Shown one piece after another: positions 45,702 to 57,126 of a stretch of DNA of 60,000 bases. Below the pieces are notes generated by a model that was not told where the DNA came from, did no database searches, and was given only the letters and a program-made list of their open reading frames with translations. The stretch's first letter is position 1; each line of letters begins with the position of its first letter. Location of the stretch: contig NC_092680.1 in NCBI RefSeq assembly GCF_964355755.1, positions 18,889,001-18,949,000 of the forward strand, given 5' to 3'. Position numbers and translations under genes: made by a program. Origin of the DNA: Antedon mediterranea (taxonomy: Eukaryota; Echinodermata; Crinoidea; Comatulida; Antedonidae).

Positions 45702-47623
45702 CTAACTAAAACCATCACTTGTATGTAATTAATTTCCTCCAAGTTCAGTTAATAAAATGTGTTTTTTAGATGTTCCACCATGTGTTAGCAGTAGGCTTTC
45801 AGTACCTATCTGTTTTGCCAGATCCAAGCACTTTTTAGTTTGACCCAGAAAATGTTTAGAGTTTAAAATAGTTAAAAGAAATTTAATTATTTGGACATTA
45901 TACTATAGTATGAAAATTAAGTAAAATGAACAGGCAAGAGACTTTGTGGCTAGAAATAAATCAAAAGTAATACAAGTTTATAAATTATAATAAAACATAT
46001 TAATGTGATTTGAAATTTTATATTTAAGAGAAGCAAAAGAATGTTAAAATGTTTTTAGTTTAAAAAAAAAATAGCTCCGAAACATTCATTTTTATACAAT
46101 ATCTGAAAAAAAAAAAAAAATGAATGCGAATACTGTGGCCAAAATTATTTGTACAGTATTACTGTTACTGTATTCTTAAAACTGAATTCTAAAAAAAAAA
46201 GGAGAAAAACTGGACATTTGAAAAACTGGACATTGTGCAATAGATTGTGGGCCATGGTACTGTACTACTGTATACAATTGTCTGGACAGTACCTGTAGCT
46301 TTTCTAAACTCTGATCATGTCATTTGGAACAAAATCCAAAAATAGATTATGGTAAATCTTTACTCGGACAGCCTTTACTAGTTTGAACAATGGTATTATA
46401 GATTATCTATCATTAGCTAACGTCAATACAAAACAAGTTAAGGGGCATTTTTTAATCCAATGTTTGAAGTCTTAAAAGATTTTAACTGCATACTGATTCT
46501 ATAATAGTTAGGATTGAATGTTTAGAATATATATTACGATTTTTATAGAAGACTTTATCTATCTGGTAATACTGTTCATGTACACGTTTCCCAAACAAAG
46601 TATTTTGTTAATTATTTGCCACCCTTGGTCATTATACGCTGTATCAACTGCTTTGTGCTGATGTTTAATCCTATACCCTAGATTATTTAAATCAAACTTG
46701 ACAATTATCGTTAGAATTTTAGTTCCCATCAGAAAACCTTGGGTGTTGTGAGTAGTGAACCAGCAGAAATATTTAACTCAAACAAACCTGTGAGATTTTT
46801 AATTAAACACTTTTGGATTAATTGATCTTGTGGTGAAAAGAGGAGAGTAAACATCAACAGAGGTTTATTCAATGTTGACGTTGCCAATCATTATGAGCAT
46901 ATGTTTGTTGAATGTGCATGTATCCTTGAGAAATTTATTTTCCAGATTAAAAAAGAAACTGTACATAAATAAACAGTACAAATTTCAAATGGCAGTCCAA
47001 TAGCAATTTAACATTAATTAAATATGTATTGTGCCCCCAAAACATGAAAAATTAAGATTAATTAAACCAGACTTTGAATAGGTTATTTTGTAGGTTTAAT
47101 ACAGTTAATAATATTTTTTTCAGGACTTGTTACTTGTTTGCATAGCTATCCCCATTATTAGGGACATTTCGCCGTCATTGACATTATGTTGACATAGCAC
47201 AACAATAAGAGACGTTAATTTTGATGAGAAGGTCATGGAACACTAATTAATTTTAAAAACAACTAAAAACCTGGGACCTGTAACCCTTGGTAGGGACCCT
47301 TATGGGTACTCTCCCTCAGGGTCAAAGGGATCCCGAAACTCATCGGTGGGCAGGGGCGCTCATCTCCCTGTTCAGGACTATTCCTGACGCTACATCTATA
47401 ATGCCTAAATGTTTAGTAATTTCACTTTGTCATCCATTATTTTTCTTTTAAATGGTATGGAATTTGATGTTTATTAGAGTAAACAGTAAATTTAATGTTA
47501 CATACAATAATAAACTTTGCTATCTTGCACACAATCAATTTAGGACAGTAAGAATATTTATTGCAATTTCATGAGTCAGTTGATGCAAAAAATGTTTATA
47601 TATTTTTTGTTTGTTACTTTCAG

Positions 47624-49843
47624 ATGATGGAAAACCGAGAAAACAGTCTAGATCGAGAACTAATAGGGCACCTACAACATGTGCAGTTTGGTGGACAACA
47701 TGAATTTAATAAGATACATCAATGGGAAGATTTCGGCAATGAAAGAAAGGATTGTGTAAATGGAACGGACATGAGGAACAAAGGCCCTTCTCCTTGTAAC
47801 AGTCAAGCAAGTTTAGGATACCATAGCTTACCTAGTTCACAGTGTGGAAGCCGGCCTAGCTCAAATCCTGACTACATTGTTGATTATGGTACCTCTACTT
47901 CCTCTTATGAACAATCAACTACTTATCTGGACTCGCCGTTGGCCAATTCGAGTGACATTTGCTGGAGGCATAACACTTCTAGCCAATCAATGGACACGTC
48001 TGTGAGAGAAATAAATAAAGGACATAATAATAAAGAGTCTATCAGAAAATCCATTGACATGGAGTGGAGACAATGGTGCCATCAACAACAACAACATTTA
48101 AAACAAAATGCATTTACCAGTGGTCAAAGCAATGGTCACCAAAGCAATGGTCATCATAGAAGTGGTCACCATAGCAATGGTATACAAATACAAGTTGGTA
48201 TGCATCCTAAAAGGACTACCAAGCAACATAACCAATTTTTACATTTTAATGGCATCCGGCAAAATGATGAACGCTGGATACCAAATGGACATCATAAGCC
48301 AACTCATTGCGAGTTACATCACCAACGTTACGAGGAGCCTATGAGGGCAGTAGACATGCTTTCTAAATCGTTCAACAATCAATTTAGAACATGTCTACCC
48401 ACAGAAGATCCAATATACGAAGAGATTACTGAGCATAACATCATTCGCTGTAACGAAGTGGACTTTGAAGAGATTGAAGGTCCAAATTTACCACCACGGC
48501 CAAAGAGTTGGACAAGCATGGTCAACCTACACCAAAAAAGTAAAGCACCGGTTTATTACCAAATAGAACCTAATGTGACCAATCAACACAATGGTAGTTG
48601 TTGTAAAATGCAACAAGACCATGGTAATCGTAGGAAACCAAGTCGTGGTGTCTGCACAAATACACCCTCTTCTGATCTTTACAATCAGAACGATGTTAGC
48701 TCAATAAATCTTCCTTATTTTCCATACATAAACAGACTTTTCCAAGAAGATTCGGACATTTCTGAGAGTAACAACATTTCTAAAGGAAATGAAAAAGACA
48801 TTAAAATGAATGAGAAAAAATCTGGAAAAATTGAAAAGTTTTTTGGTTCACTCTTGAGTTTGAACAAAAGTAAAGGAGTGAAGAATATGGGTACAAGTAC
48901 AGATGAAAAAACAAAGGAAGAAAGTAATGTGGAGAAACATAGAAAGCTACGGAGGACTGTATCCGAATCTTGTAACATTTACTCAAGAGGAAAAGGAAAT
49001 ACTCCTACTTATGAAGATGATATGTGCAATTTATTAAAAGAAATTCAATTTAATATGAAAGAAATTGATCATAATTCAAAGAAATTAAATCAAAACCCTA
49101 AAGACAAAAAAATAAAAAACTCTGAAATAAAAAATGACAGACACAGAGAAAGGAGAAACTCCAGACGTGATAGTAAAACTAGTCATAAAACATGTGAGGA
49201 CAAATCGGAAAGAACGCAAAACAACAAAAAACTTAAATCTGGAACAGCTCCATCACCACATCATTATCCGAGGAATTCATCATCAGACTTAAGGCAATCA
49301 GGTAGTGCCCACAGCGTTAATCAACAAGCTATAAAGACTGTTTTAACTGACAGCCGGTCAAAAGTTTGCAATTCAACCCCTGAAAACAGCCATAATAAAT
49401 CACAGTGCAGTAACAGTCATCGTAAAAGCACTTCCAGCAGACCAGCCATGGGCGTGCAGGCTCTGTTAACAAGATCCAGTAATTACAGTAGTCCGGAAAC
49501 AACTCTTAATAGATCTACCGATACTGTCGAAGAAAACAACTCTGTTGAAGTTGATGACTCGTTTCAACGAAGACTATCGCACGAAAGAGTCGGCAGTCGA
49601 TTGAGCTTTGTGTATGATTACAGCGAAGGATCGGATTCGGAAGATGTTAATGCTGACATGATCGCTTTGTCTGGTTACGTGAGTGAATCGTATGCGCAGG
49701 GTCTAGCTAGTGGAGAGGACAATGAGAATTGGATAGATGGAGATCAAGTTTATGGTGTAACACTTGCTAAACCACTATTTAGAAATAATGTAGTAGCAAT
49801 GGCGAAACGAAGAAAACTCATTGAAAAAGTCACAGAATTGTAA
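47624..49843 (+). CDS. Large coding exon, disordered adaptor-like protein
   Basis: The coding exon begins right after an acceptor (TATTTTTTGTTTGTTACTTTCAG) with ATGATGG. The frame is open 21 codons further upstream, but that part is intron. From this Met the product has 739 residues. It is hydrophilic and low-complexity, with no signal peptide or membrane segment and no folded domain I recognise. Visible parts: SNGH-type repeats at about 170-186; a tyrosine site DPIYEEI at 262-268, matching the preferred Src-family SH2 ligand pYEEI; LPPRPKSW at 289-296, an SH3-ligand-like motif; a KIEKFFGSLLSLNKSKG segment at about 402-418; a Lys/Arg/Asn-rich region at about 480-545; a Ser-rich stretch; acidic YDYSEGSDSEDV near 665-676; and a basic C-terminus after AKPLF. 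These suggest a cytoplasmic signalling scaffold (inference). The ATG could also be an internal Met of a longer protein. The exon is complete to TAA. Confidence 0.9.
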   Translation: MMENRENSLDRELIGHLQHVQFGGQHEFNKIHQWEDFGNERKDCVNGTDMRNKGPSPCNSQASLGYHSLPSSQCGSRPSSNPDYIVDYGTSTSSYEQSTTYLDSPLANSSDICWRHNTSSQSMDTSVREINKGHNNKESIRKSIDMEWRQWCHQQQQHLKQNAFTSGQSNGHQSNGHHRSGHHSNGIQIQVGMHPKRTTKQHNQFLHFNGIRQNDERWIPNGHHKPTHCELHHQRYEEPMRAVDMLSKSFNNQFRTCLPTEDPIYEEITEHNIIRCNEVDFEEIEGPNLPPRPKSWTSMVNLHQKSKAPVYYQIEPNVTNQHNGSCCKMQQDHGNRRKPSRGVCTNTPSSDLYNQNDVSSINLPYFPYINRLFQEDSDISESNNISKGNEKDIKMNEKKSGKIEKFFGSLLSLNKSKGVKNMGTSTDEKTKEESNVEKHRKLRRTVSESCNIYSRGKGNTPTYEDDMCNLLKEIQFNMKEIDHNSKKLNQNPKDKKIKNSEIKNDRHRERRNSRRDSKTSHKTCEDKSERTQNNKKLKSGTAPSPHHYPRNSSSDLRQSGSAHSVNQQAIKTVLTDSRSKVCNSTPENSHNKSQCSNSHRKSTSSRPAMGVQALLTRSSNYSSPETTLNRSTDTVEENNSVEVDDSFQRRLSHERVGSRLSFVYDYSEGSDSEDVNADMIALSGYVSESYAQGLASGEDNENWIDGDQVYGVTLAKPLFRNNVVAMAKRRKLIEKVTEL

Positions 49844-49888
49844 AAATGTATTTAAGCTATTTAAAAACATTGTACTGTACATTAAAAA

Positions 49889-49894
49889 AATAAA
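49889..49894 (+). promoter_or_regulatory. Poly(A) signal AATAAA
   Basis: A canonical hexamer 46 nt after the stop codon of the adaptor-like gene. Cleavage would fall about where the MITE at 49911 begins. Confidence 0.6.
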
Positions 49895-49910
49895 TGGCTA
49901 TGGTCATACT

Positions 49911-50031
49911 ACAGCCTCAAGCCTGGCGTGACTCACCATGATCGAGATTTCAAGCCAGGTGCGAGTCAATCCACATTTGATGACACTACCAAAATCTTGA
50001 TCGCGGTGAGTCGTGGCAGGCTTGAGGCTGT
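49911..50031. mobile_element. MITE family D (about 121 bp)
   Basis: Imperfect 40-bp inverted repeats: ACAGCCTCAAGCCTGGCGTG, then ACTCACCATGATCGAGATTT, against the reverse complement of AAAATCTTGATCGCGGTGAG, then TCGTGGCAGGCTTGAGGCTG. There is a 40-bp centre and no coding capacity. A single copy is seen here. Confidence 0.75.
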
Positions 50032-51242
50032 GCGCCTATAACATTATACTGTAGTAAACTGAATCTTGGCTAAGTGAATAATTTTCTATTTAAAAAATAC
50101 ATCAAATTGCAAACTAAATTTATCGGGTCAATTGTGATAACTTTCTTTCTATAAACTATGGCATTATGAATATCATAAGAATCTGTTTTGACATTTTAAC
50201 TGACAGACCATAGATCATGAGGGCATTACTTTGTCTTATCATGGATTAATTGAGGGGATTAAAATATTAATAATACTATATTTGATTGAATTCTTTGGTA
50301 CAAAAAATTACATTAAATGCAGGACTACTAGCACTACTACTAGTATTACTGGTATATCAATTTATCATAAAATGTATCACAGGTATTTTTTGGGGAATAA
50401 AACTGAAATATCCATTTAAAAAAAAAAAAACATCAAATATTATTACAAATTGCCAATGTTTTCATTATAATTTCAGTTATAATACATCATTTTCTCTTGG
50501 AATTAGAGTATGCTATAACAACAAATATTAAATTTGTTTTTTAGTGATAAAAGCAAGAGTTGTATCACAATGATATAGTTGTTTCTAACAATAAAGACAT
50601 TTATGATATAATCACCTTAAGCTTTTATGGATTATCTAGGATTAGGATTAGCATTAATAAGGATAATACTGCAACAATTGTTGGATTACCATACATTTCA
50701 TAATCATTTTTTTTATATAGGATATTTATATACTGTAGGTCGGCTATGGAATTGAATCCAATTCCTCTACTGATAAATTCATTGCACTCCTGTAACCTGG
50801 ATGTTTTTTTAGAGGTTCAGGTGAACATTTTCCCTTCCCATTTCAGCGACAAAATCCTCTACTATACCCCACCTCACTCTCACCCACCTACCACTGCATT
50901 TAGAACCTCGATTTACCTAGTTACAGGCTTTGAATTAACTTTAAAATTTGTGGAAACATTTTAATATTTAGTTATATAACGTTTAATCAATGTTATTTGT
51001 AAAAATGTAAATTTAATATCTAAATTCTTATTGTTGTCTATTGAATTTATAATTAGGAAATTAGAACTACTACATTAAGTAATGAGGTTGATGCTTTTGA
51101 TAATTTTCTGAGAATAAATTATCTGAAACTAAATTGACATGTTTTATGAATTTTGTTTTGTAAGTACTGTCTCACACACATAAGCCCACTCTGGAGTATA
51201 AATGCACTTGAAATTGAAGAGGGACACATTTACTGACTATCA
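50032..51242. other. No recognisable feature
   Basis: AT-rich sequence downstream of the gene. An open frame at 50746-50964 lacks support. Confidence 0.45.
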
Positions 51243-51390
51243 AACATGATAAAGAGGTGATGATTATGACAATAATGATAGTGAATGATGATGACAATTT
51301 AATGACAATCATTTGATAATGGTATGGTAATTATTATGATGGTGCTGGTGACAATAATGACGATGACAAGATGGTAACGATGATACAGTA
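51243..51390. repeat. Imperfect GATGA/ATGAC simple repeat
   Basis: A run rich in GATGATGATGACAAT and ATAATGACGATGAC-like words, with heavy interruptions. Confidence 0.6.
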
Positions 51391-51827
51391 GACCAACTTC
51401 CTCTTTGGGACACTATCTTATGACTTACATGATTGCAAATACATATTTTAACACCGCGCCTAACCCTTACTCAGGGTACAGCACTTATTAGGGTCCCGAA
51501 GGGGTCCCCTTAGTAGAGGTTCTACTGTAAGTGTAAATGTAAGGAAAAAGAATGTATTCTACTGTGCTGAATTGCACACAGATGTGGATGAGCCTTACAA
51601 GGGCTCCTTTGTGTAGCTGATGGCCAGTGCTCATTTGTCTGTCAACAATGACAGGGGATGCAATTTAACTAAAATGAACTATTGCACCAGGATAACCATT
51701 TTTATTATTCAGAAAGATGCAGTGGAAAGCAGATAAGTATATATATAATAAGGAAGGCTTAATTTATATAGGATGCAGTGCTTCTTTAACTAAGTACTAT
51801 ACTACTTGATGACAAGGTTTCAAATAT

Positions 51828-51931
51828 AAAGCTCTGTCTACACTATCAAACTAGTTTGACAAAAAAATATGTGTCCATATATGGGCACATCACATTTTGT
51901 CACATAAAGTGTGATAGTGTAGACAGAGCTT
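51828..51931 (-). mobile_element. MITE family A, short derivative
   Basis: Termini AAAGCTCTGTCTACACTATC and GATAGTGTAGACAGAGCTT are intact but only 104 bp apart; the CACTACCATATTTGGG block is absent. CAAACTAGTTTGAC is on the left, so the copy is reversed relative to most others. Confidence 0.92.
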
Positions 51932-52998
51932 AAGCATAAAGGAATACCTATGCACTGAAATGTAAGATTTGCAGAATCCTCTTTTCTGGCCGAAAATTAG
52001 TATATAATTAAATGGCACATTTACAAAACCTGACGATTTGGGGACATGAAAAAAAAGTTTTTTTATGGCTATATCCGTCTGGATATTGTGGGGCTTCGGA
52101 GAGGTTTAAGTGTAATCAATTTTTTAATTCTCTGGTACCAGCGCTTAAAACATAGAAATAACATTTTCATGTTTATGTAACTGATTATACAACAGTATAG
52201 ATGTCATAAATTTCAATAACCGATTCAAAAATAAAGAATTTTGATGAATGCCAAATAACTTTTTATCACTGTGCAGTTTTTTTCAAAAACGTACCTTTAT
52301 CGTAAAATGTTAGTTTATTATTATTATGTTGTCATAATTTACAATTACAGGTACCTTTCTCTTCACTGCTGTTGAAAATTAATAATGATTGATATCTAGA
52401 ATATTACTTGCTAGACTAGATCTGAGACTCCACCAAGACCAGACCAGTGACTCCAGTTAGAAGCTACACCGACATTGATTAATGTTTATAGTGTTATTAC
52501 GACATCAACATAGTCGTTAATATATTTCATGTGTTCATTAAATGAATCATAAAATATACTTCCACTCGAATTAAAGACAATATTTGGGCATTTATGGTTT
52601 GAATTGTTTTCTTTGTATGCAAATGAGATGGTAATTTTTGTACGTAAGCCTAATAATATTCATATATTATTAAAGTCTAGATAAATACTAACTGTATACA
52701 AAAGATTTCCCAAACTATTATGGTCCAGCCCAAGAGTATCCAGTTGACTACGCAACTCTACATCTCACTATGTCGGTCAGTTGGTCGGTAAACACTAACT
52801 CATATTTGAGCACGCAACTGCAGCAATGTATATGGCCTTGTTCACTACCTCTCCTCTCCCCCTCCCCACCCCACAGGTTTGTGCACCTCAGTGAAAAATC
52901 CTCTTTTTGTTTGATAATTTTGGTTATGGACCTGCAAGATGAAAAAGGATCCCTTTTGTAATATCAAGAGTAATGGGATATGCATCTGTATGTACGCA
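51932..52998. other. No secure gene
   Basis: AT-rich. A pyrimidine tract with acceptor (CTCCCCACCCCACAG, ending near 52877) precedes a 28-codon frame, but nothing joins it. Confidence 0.35.
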
Positions 52999-53104
52999 AA
53001 AAGCTTGGTTCCCACAAGGACGTAAGTGCAACGCAAGTAATTTGACCAATCACAAGTGATGGACTATTCACACTGTCGCTTGTCAATGGTGGAATCGCTT
53101 ATAT
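52999..53104. mobile_element. MITE family B, partial
   Basis: AAAGCTTGGTTCCCACAAGG, GCAACGCAAGTAATTTGACC and AATCACAAGTGATGGACTAT match the element up to the middle. The far terminus is lost. Confidence 0.8.
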
Positions 53105-53620
53105 TAATGGTAAAAAATAAGTTAAGACCTATTGGACGAAAAAAGTTTTGTGACAGTGTAGTATTGGGATAGTTGAGTGTAATAAGGTTTCATGATTTGT
53201 ACAAAGAACATTGTCAGGCTGAAAAAACAACACAATCTGAGCGTCATGAAACATGTACTTGCTCTGTGTTTATCTTTGCAAATGACGTAAATGAAGGTAC
53301 ATATGATCAATGATAATAACATGAACTTAGGGAGACTTACCTTGAAAATCTAAATGAAGAACCTTGGAACCTAATGTCTTCAATGCTCATATTCATATTC
53401 TACACATTCAATGTTAATAAACATTCATTAGACGGAGGACAACATAAAGAAGAAACATCAATACCATTTGACCTAGAATTTAATCAAGGTGGACATTAAG
53501 TTTCTCTTTTAAGAGGTCAAACAAAATTAATTAGCCGTATGTGCCTCTTCCTTCATTACATGAACAAACTGATGATGAATAAATAGTTAACTGAATGCAA
53601 CAGCAGAGGTAACGTTGATG

Positions 53621-53716
53621 CTAAATCCTGTAATTGGCGGGTATCCACCCTGTAATTGGCGGGTTACTCGCTGTTGGATGAAATAAAATAAAATAAAATA
53701 AAATAAAATAAAACAA
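53621..53716 (+). mobile_element. SINE 3' end with AAAAT repeat tail
   Basis: CACCCTGTAATTGGCGGGTT followed by CTGTTGGATG matches the 3' block of the tRNA-SINE at 34.4 kb. A CTGTAATTGGCGGGT piece is also duplicated just before it. The tail is an AAAAT repeat of about eight units. The tRNA-like head is missing. Confidence 0.65.
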
Positions 53717-54134
53717 CAAAAGAGAACATACAAAAATTCGATCAGAATATTATACCAGGGAGACCAACAACCAATGACCGAGTACTGAATACTGAATACT
53801 GAAATCCCTTATTTGTCCATCATCATCATAAAATAACAACATAAATTCTTCTTGAAGATTGACAATTATTAGTACAATAATAAATAGATATACAATAAAA
53901 TATATTATGTACACACACATAATTGCACCAAAAATATAAGTTATGACTACACGGAATACAAATGACTAGGTATTAAAATTGAGAAGGATTCAGGAGATTA
54001 AAATAGTTTAAAACAGCTTTAAAAGGATTAAAAACAGCTTTAAATGGATTCAAACCATTAGAATGTTCCTAAAACCTTTACAATTTATAAATTGCTAAAA
54101 TTTCAAATAGGCTAAAATGTTTAAAACGAACGTT

Positions 54135-54153
54135 GAAAAAAAAAAAAAAAAAA
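54135..54153 (+). repeat. Poly-A tract
   Basis: An uninterrupted run of A within AT-rich sequence. Confidence 0.8.
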
Positions 54154-54239
54154 TAGTCCTATATTCACAATCCCACCAAGGACAAGGTTATGAAATTTGG
54201 TGAACATTAGGGGTGTTGGAGGAATAATACTAAGTATAA

Positions 54240-54301
54240 CATCATCAAACATTATGTGACAAAAAAATGATGACATCATACAAACTAGTAAGACAGAGCT
54301 G
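54240..54301. mobile_element. MITE family A, internally deleted fragment
   Basis: ATCAAACATTATGTGACAAA, ATGATGACATCATA, then AACTAGTAAGACAGAGCT: both inner arms are recognisable but most of the centre is gone. Confidence 0.65.
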
Positions 54302-54705
54302 TAGATTATATCATACAGTATACACAGTACTACCAAACATGAAACAAATAGGCCGAGTACATTATATTCTCATATTTTATTTTTCAGTCGCCATGAAATT
54401 TATTTAGTCATATTGAAAGACAATGGTGAAAATGATGAACTGACAATTAATGCAAGTTTTATATTTGGAGTGAAAATTCTGCAAAAAAGCTGCCAACATT
54501 AGTTAAACCACACTAAATATTAGGTAAAGCAACTTTATAATTTTTTTTATATATGTAATATAATCCCACAAAAATTTAGCACTAATTTCTATAAATTATT
54601 TATAAAATACTAAAAGATGATATGATACATTCATAACAGAAGAGTAATGTTAATGTATTCCTTTAGATTTACCGAAGCCTATATCCAGCTGTCTAAAAAG
54701 ATGTA

Positions 54706-54869
54706 CTACTCTGTCTACACTATCAAACTCTTTTGACTAAAAAAATGTGATGTGCCCAAATATGGTAGTGATATGCCCAAATATGGTAGTGGTATGACAT
54801 CATCATGTCCATATATGGGCACATCACATTTTTTGTCACATAAAGTTTGATAGTGTAGTCAGAGCTTTA
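54706..54869 (-). mobile_element. MITE family A, full-length, reverse orientation
   Basis: Left end ACTCTGTCTACACTATCAAA and right end GATAGTGTAGTCAGAGCTTT. The centre has two GCCCAAATATGGTAGTGATA motifs, the reverse complement of the usual block. Confidence 0.92.
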
Positions 54870-55625
54870 GCAGCATAAAGAAATTTACTAAATATGTAGA
54901 CCTATTCAATAGACAAAATGTTTAATTTGCTTTCTTCCATTAATTAATGATACTGGGATGTATCATCAAATTCTTATTAACAATGAATTCACATGTGACA
55001 TTCAAAGCAGATCACTACCATGGTTACGAAGATTTCAGAGTGGATAGATGGTAATTAACTCAACCAATCAAGTTGTCAATGTCACGTAACATGATTGTTT
55101 GCTGGGATAATGAGGCAACACGAACTGAGAACAACGGCAGAATCAAAGAACAACGACTGGAAACCATGAAATACAACAATAGACGAATCTACTATTATTA
55201 TAAATGAGACTTAATCAAGAGGAAAATATGAGTGAATAGTGAAAATTAATAATTCATGTTCTTATATTTGTTATTTGCATTGCAGGTTGTATAATGGAGT
55301 ATTATTAAAATCTTTTGTTGTCCGAGTTATTAATTTTTAATAGGAATTTAAACAATATATTGCCTTAGGGTCTGATGATGTTTATATCATTGCATTATAA
55401 TTATTATAATAGAAATGAATAACAAATTGCATTGTAATTTTATGTGGTGCCAAAAATATTCCATTAAAAAAGTTTTTTGTTAGGATACAATTTTAAATTA
55501 TGATAATAATAATTATGCGACTAGCAGTGTTGATGATTGTGATTATAATGAATGTTATTTGCAATGTTTAAGTGATGACATTTTCTTTAAACAAATTGAG
55601 TATGAAATGCAAACTATTATCTTCT
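54870..55625. other. No recognisable feature
   Basis: AT-rich. No exon or RNA gene could be supported. Confidence 0.5.
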
Positions 55626-55789
55626 CAGGGTCGTAGCGAGAGGTTATAAACAGACGAGGCAAAGATGCTTAAAATGCTTTATTAATATAAAATATGACGA
55701 TCTGCCCTGAGGAATTGGGGTGGATGGTGAAAATTGAAAATTTCATATGAGACAAGCACCTCGTCTGCCTCATGCTCGCTACGGCCCTG
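55626..55789. mobile_element. MITE family E with 5-bp flanking repeat
   Basis: Terminal inverted repeats CAGGGTCGTAGCGAG and CTCGCTACGGCCCTG, with further pairing of CAGACGAGGCA and CCTCGTCTGCC. CTTCT lies directly outside both ends (55621-55625, 55790-55794). It is 164 bp and has no coding capacity. Confidence 0.75.
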
Positions 55790-56512
55790 CTTCTCTACAT
55801 TCTGAATGTGTGACATAACTAACGATGACTGAACATGTGATCTGCTATTTCAACGACATTTGTTTATCTGCCATTTCAAAGAAATTGGTCTAAAAAAAAC
55901 ATGGTAATCCTATAAAAATTATTATTGAAGATTACTCCATGCCATGTTGAAAATATTTAACACTTATTTAAAAATTTTGTAAACAAAATAATTATCCACT
56001 GAAAAAGAAAACCAGACAAAATGGTTACCGATTGTAGGCCAGGTCATGTACATACACACCGACATGAATGATTGGCAGTTCGTTAATAACAAGCGATTAG
56101 CATTTTACATATAATACCATTATCCACACAGATAATGTTTTTTATCATTACCTTTATTTGTTTCATTTTTAGAAGAATATCGGTTAATGAGATTTATAAA
56201 TGGGTTAAATTTTGTTCAATATCTGTAATGACTTTAGTAGTAGTCATATGAATATATACAAAATATTCACATGTCTACTACTACTAGTTGTTAAATATCA
56301 TTACTGAATATGGTAATTGATTAAAAAAAATATATCTAACATTTTTGAAAAACATTCTACAATTTTGCAGAAAATTTAAGTTTGACTATAGAAATTAAAA
56401 TTTTCTGCAAAATATCTAAACTTGTTTTATGTACACATACAGTATATAAAATAAACTGTGTAAGCAGCCCGTAAGCAGTATAAAGATAAGGAAATTATGA
56501 CTTTAAAAATAT

Positions 56513-56621
56513 GCAAAGCATCGGCGTAAGCTCAACACAGATAATTTGACCAATCATGACACAACGTTTATCCAAACTGTTAGTTGTACCTTCTTCTTTG
56601 TGTCCTAGTGGGAACCAAGCT
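56513..56621. mobile_element. MITE family B, diverged
   Basis: Left part GCAAAGCATCGGCGTAAG and TTTGACCAATCATGAC, right end TCCTAGTGGGAACCAAGC. Substantially decayed. Confidence 0.65.
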
Positions 56622-56666
56622 ACACCATGACAATGTCCTCCCCAGTGCAAAACACATTCAAGACCT

Positions 56667-56822
56667 ATAAGCTTTGTCTACACTATCAAACTAGTTTGAC
56701 AAAAAAAAAGTGTGATGCGTCCAATTATGGTAGTGATATACCCAAATATGGTAGTGAAGTGACATCATCATGTCCATATATGGGCACATCACATTAGAGT
56801 TTGGTAGTGTACACAGAGCTTT
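56667..56822 (-). mobile_element. MITE family A, full-length, reverse orientation
   Basis: Left end TAAGCTTTGTCTACACTATC with CAAACTAGTTTGAC, two reversed CCAAATATGGTAGTG-type motifs, and right end TTTGGTAGTGTACACAGAGC. It sits 45 bp from a family B copy. Confidence 0.92.
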
Positions 56823-57126
56823 AACTGCATTATGTAGGACACCACAGAATTTCTCAGCCTACATTCAGTCCACTTTTCAACCTATAAAAAGCATCGTGTT
56901 TATAATCAGTTCGGCAATATCCATTGTTGCTCTCTTTACCGAAGCCTTTTCAAAACATAATTACATCACATTGTACAACAACCTTTTAACGACCCTCGTC
57001 ATTAAAGAATATGTTACTGTTGCGCTCATCATGCAAAAAGCTCATCAATTGTGTGTTAATAACTCTGGATGATATGGAGTAAACTCTTCAAGTTGAGCTA
57101 ATGACCTGATTTGAGTGCTCCTGAGC

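Larger units (their letters stand above)
41287..47623. other. Long intronic or intergenic stretch
   Basis: Likely intron or 5' flank of the gene at 47.6 kb. GC-richer patches occur at 43.08-43.21, 43.90-44.10, 45.03-45.14, 45.54-45.72 and 47.27-47.40 kb; two are annotated separately. No upstream exon of the 47.6 kb gene could be identified. Confidence 0.4.

Noticed and set aside
47270-47400. GC-rich patch just upstream of the main exon, considered as a 5' UTR exon
   Set aside because: No donor matching a first exon was found; the patch has short inverted words (AGGGACCC, AGGGTC) and may be repeat-derived.
48108-48986. Alternative frames inside the 47.6 kb exon
   Set aside because: Shadows of the 739-residue frame.
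52770-52961. Frame across a CCTCTCCCC tract, possible terminal exon after CCACCCCACAG
   Set aside because: The acceptor is good, but the 28 codons after it are unremarkable and no upstream exon was found.
54121-54336. 71-codon minus-strand frame
   Set aside because: It overlaps a MITE-A fragment and a poly-A tract.
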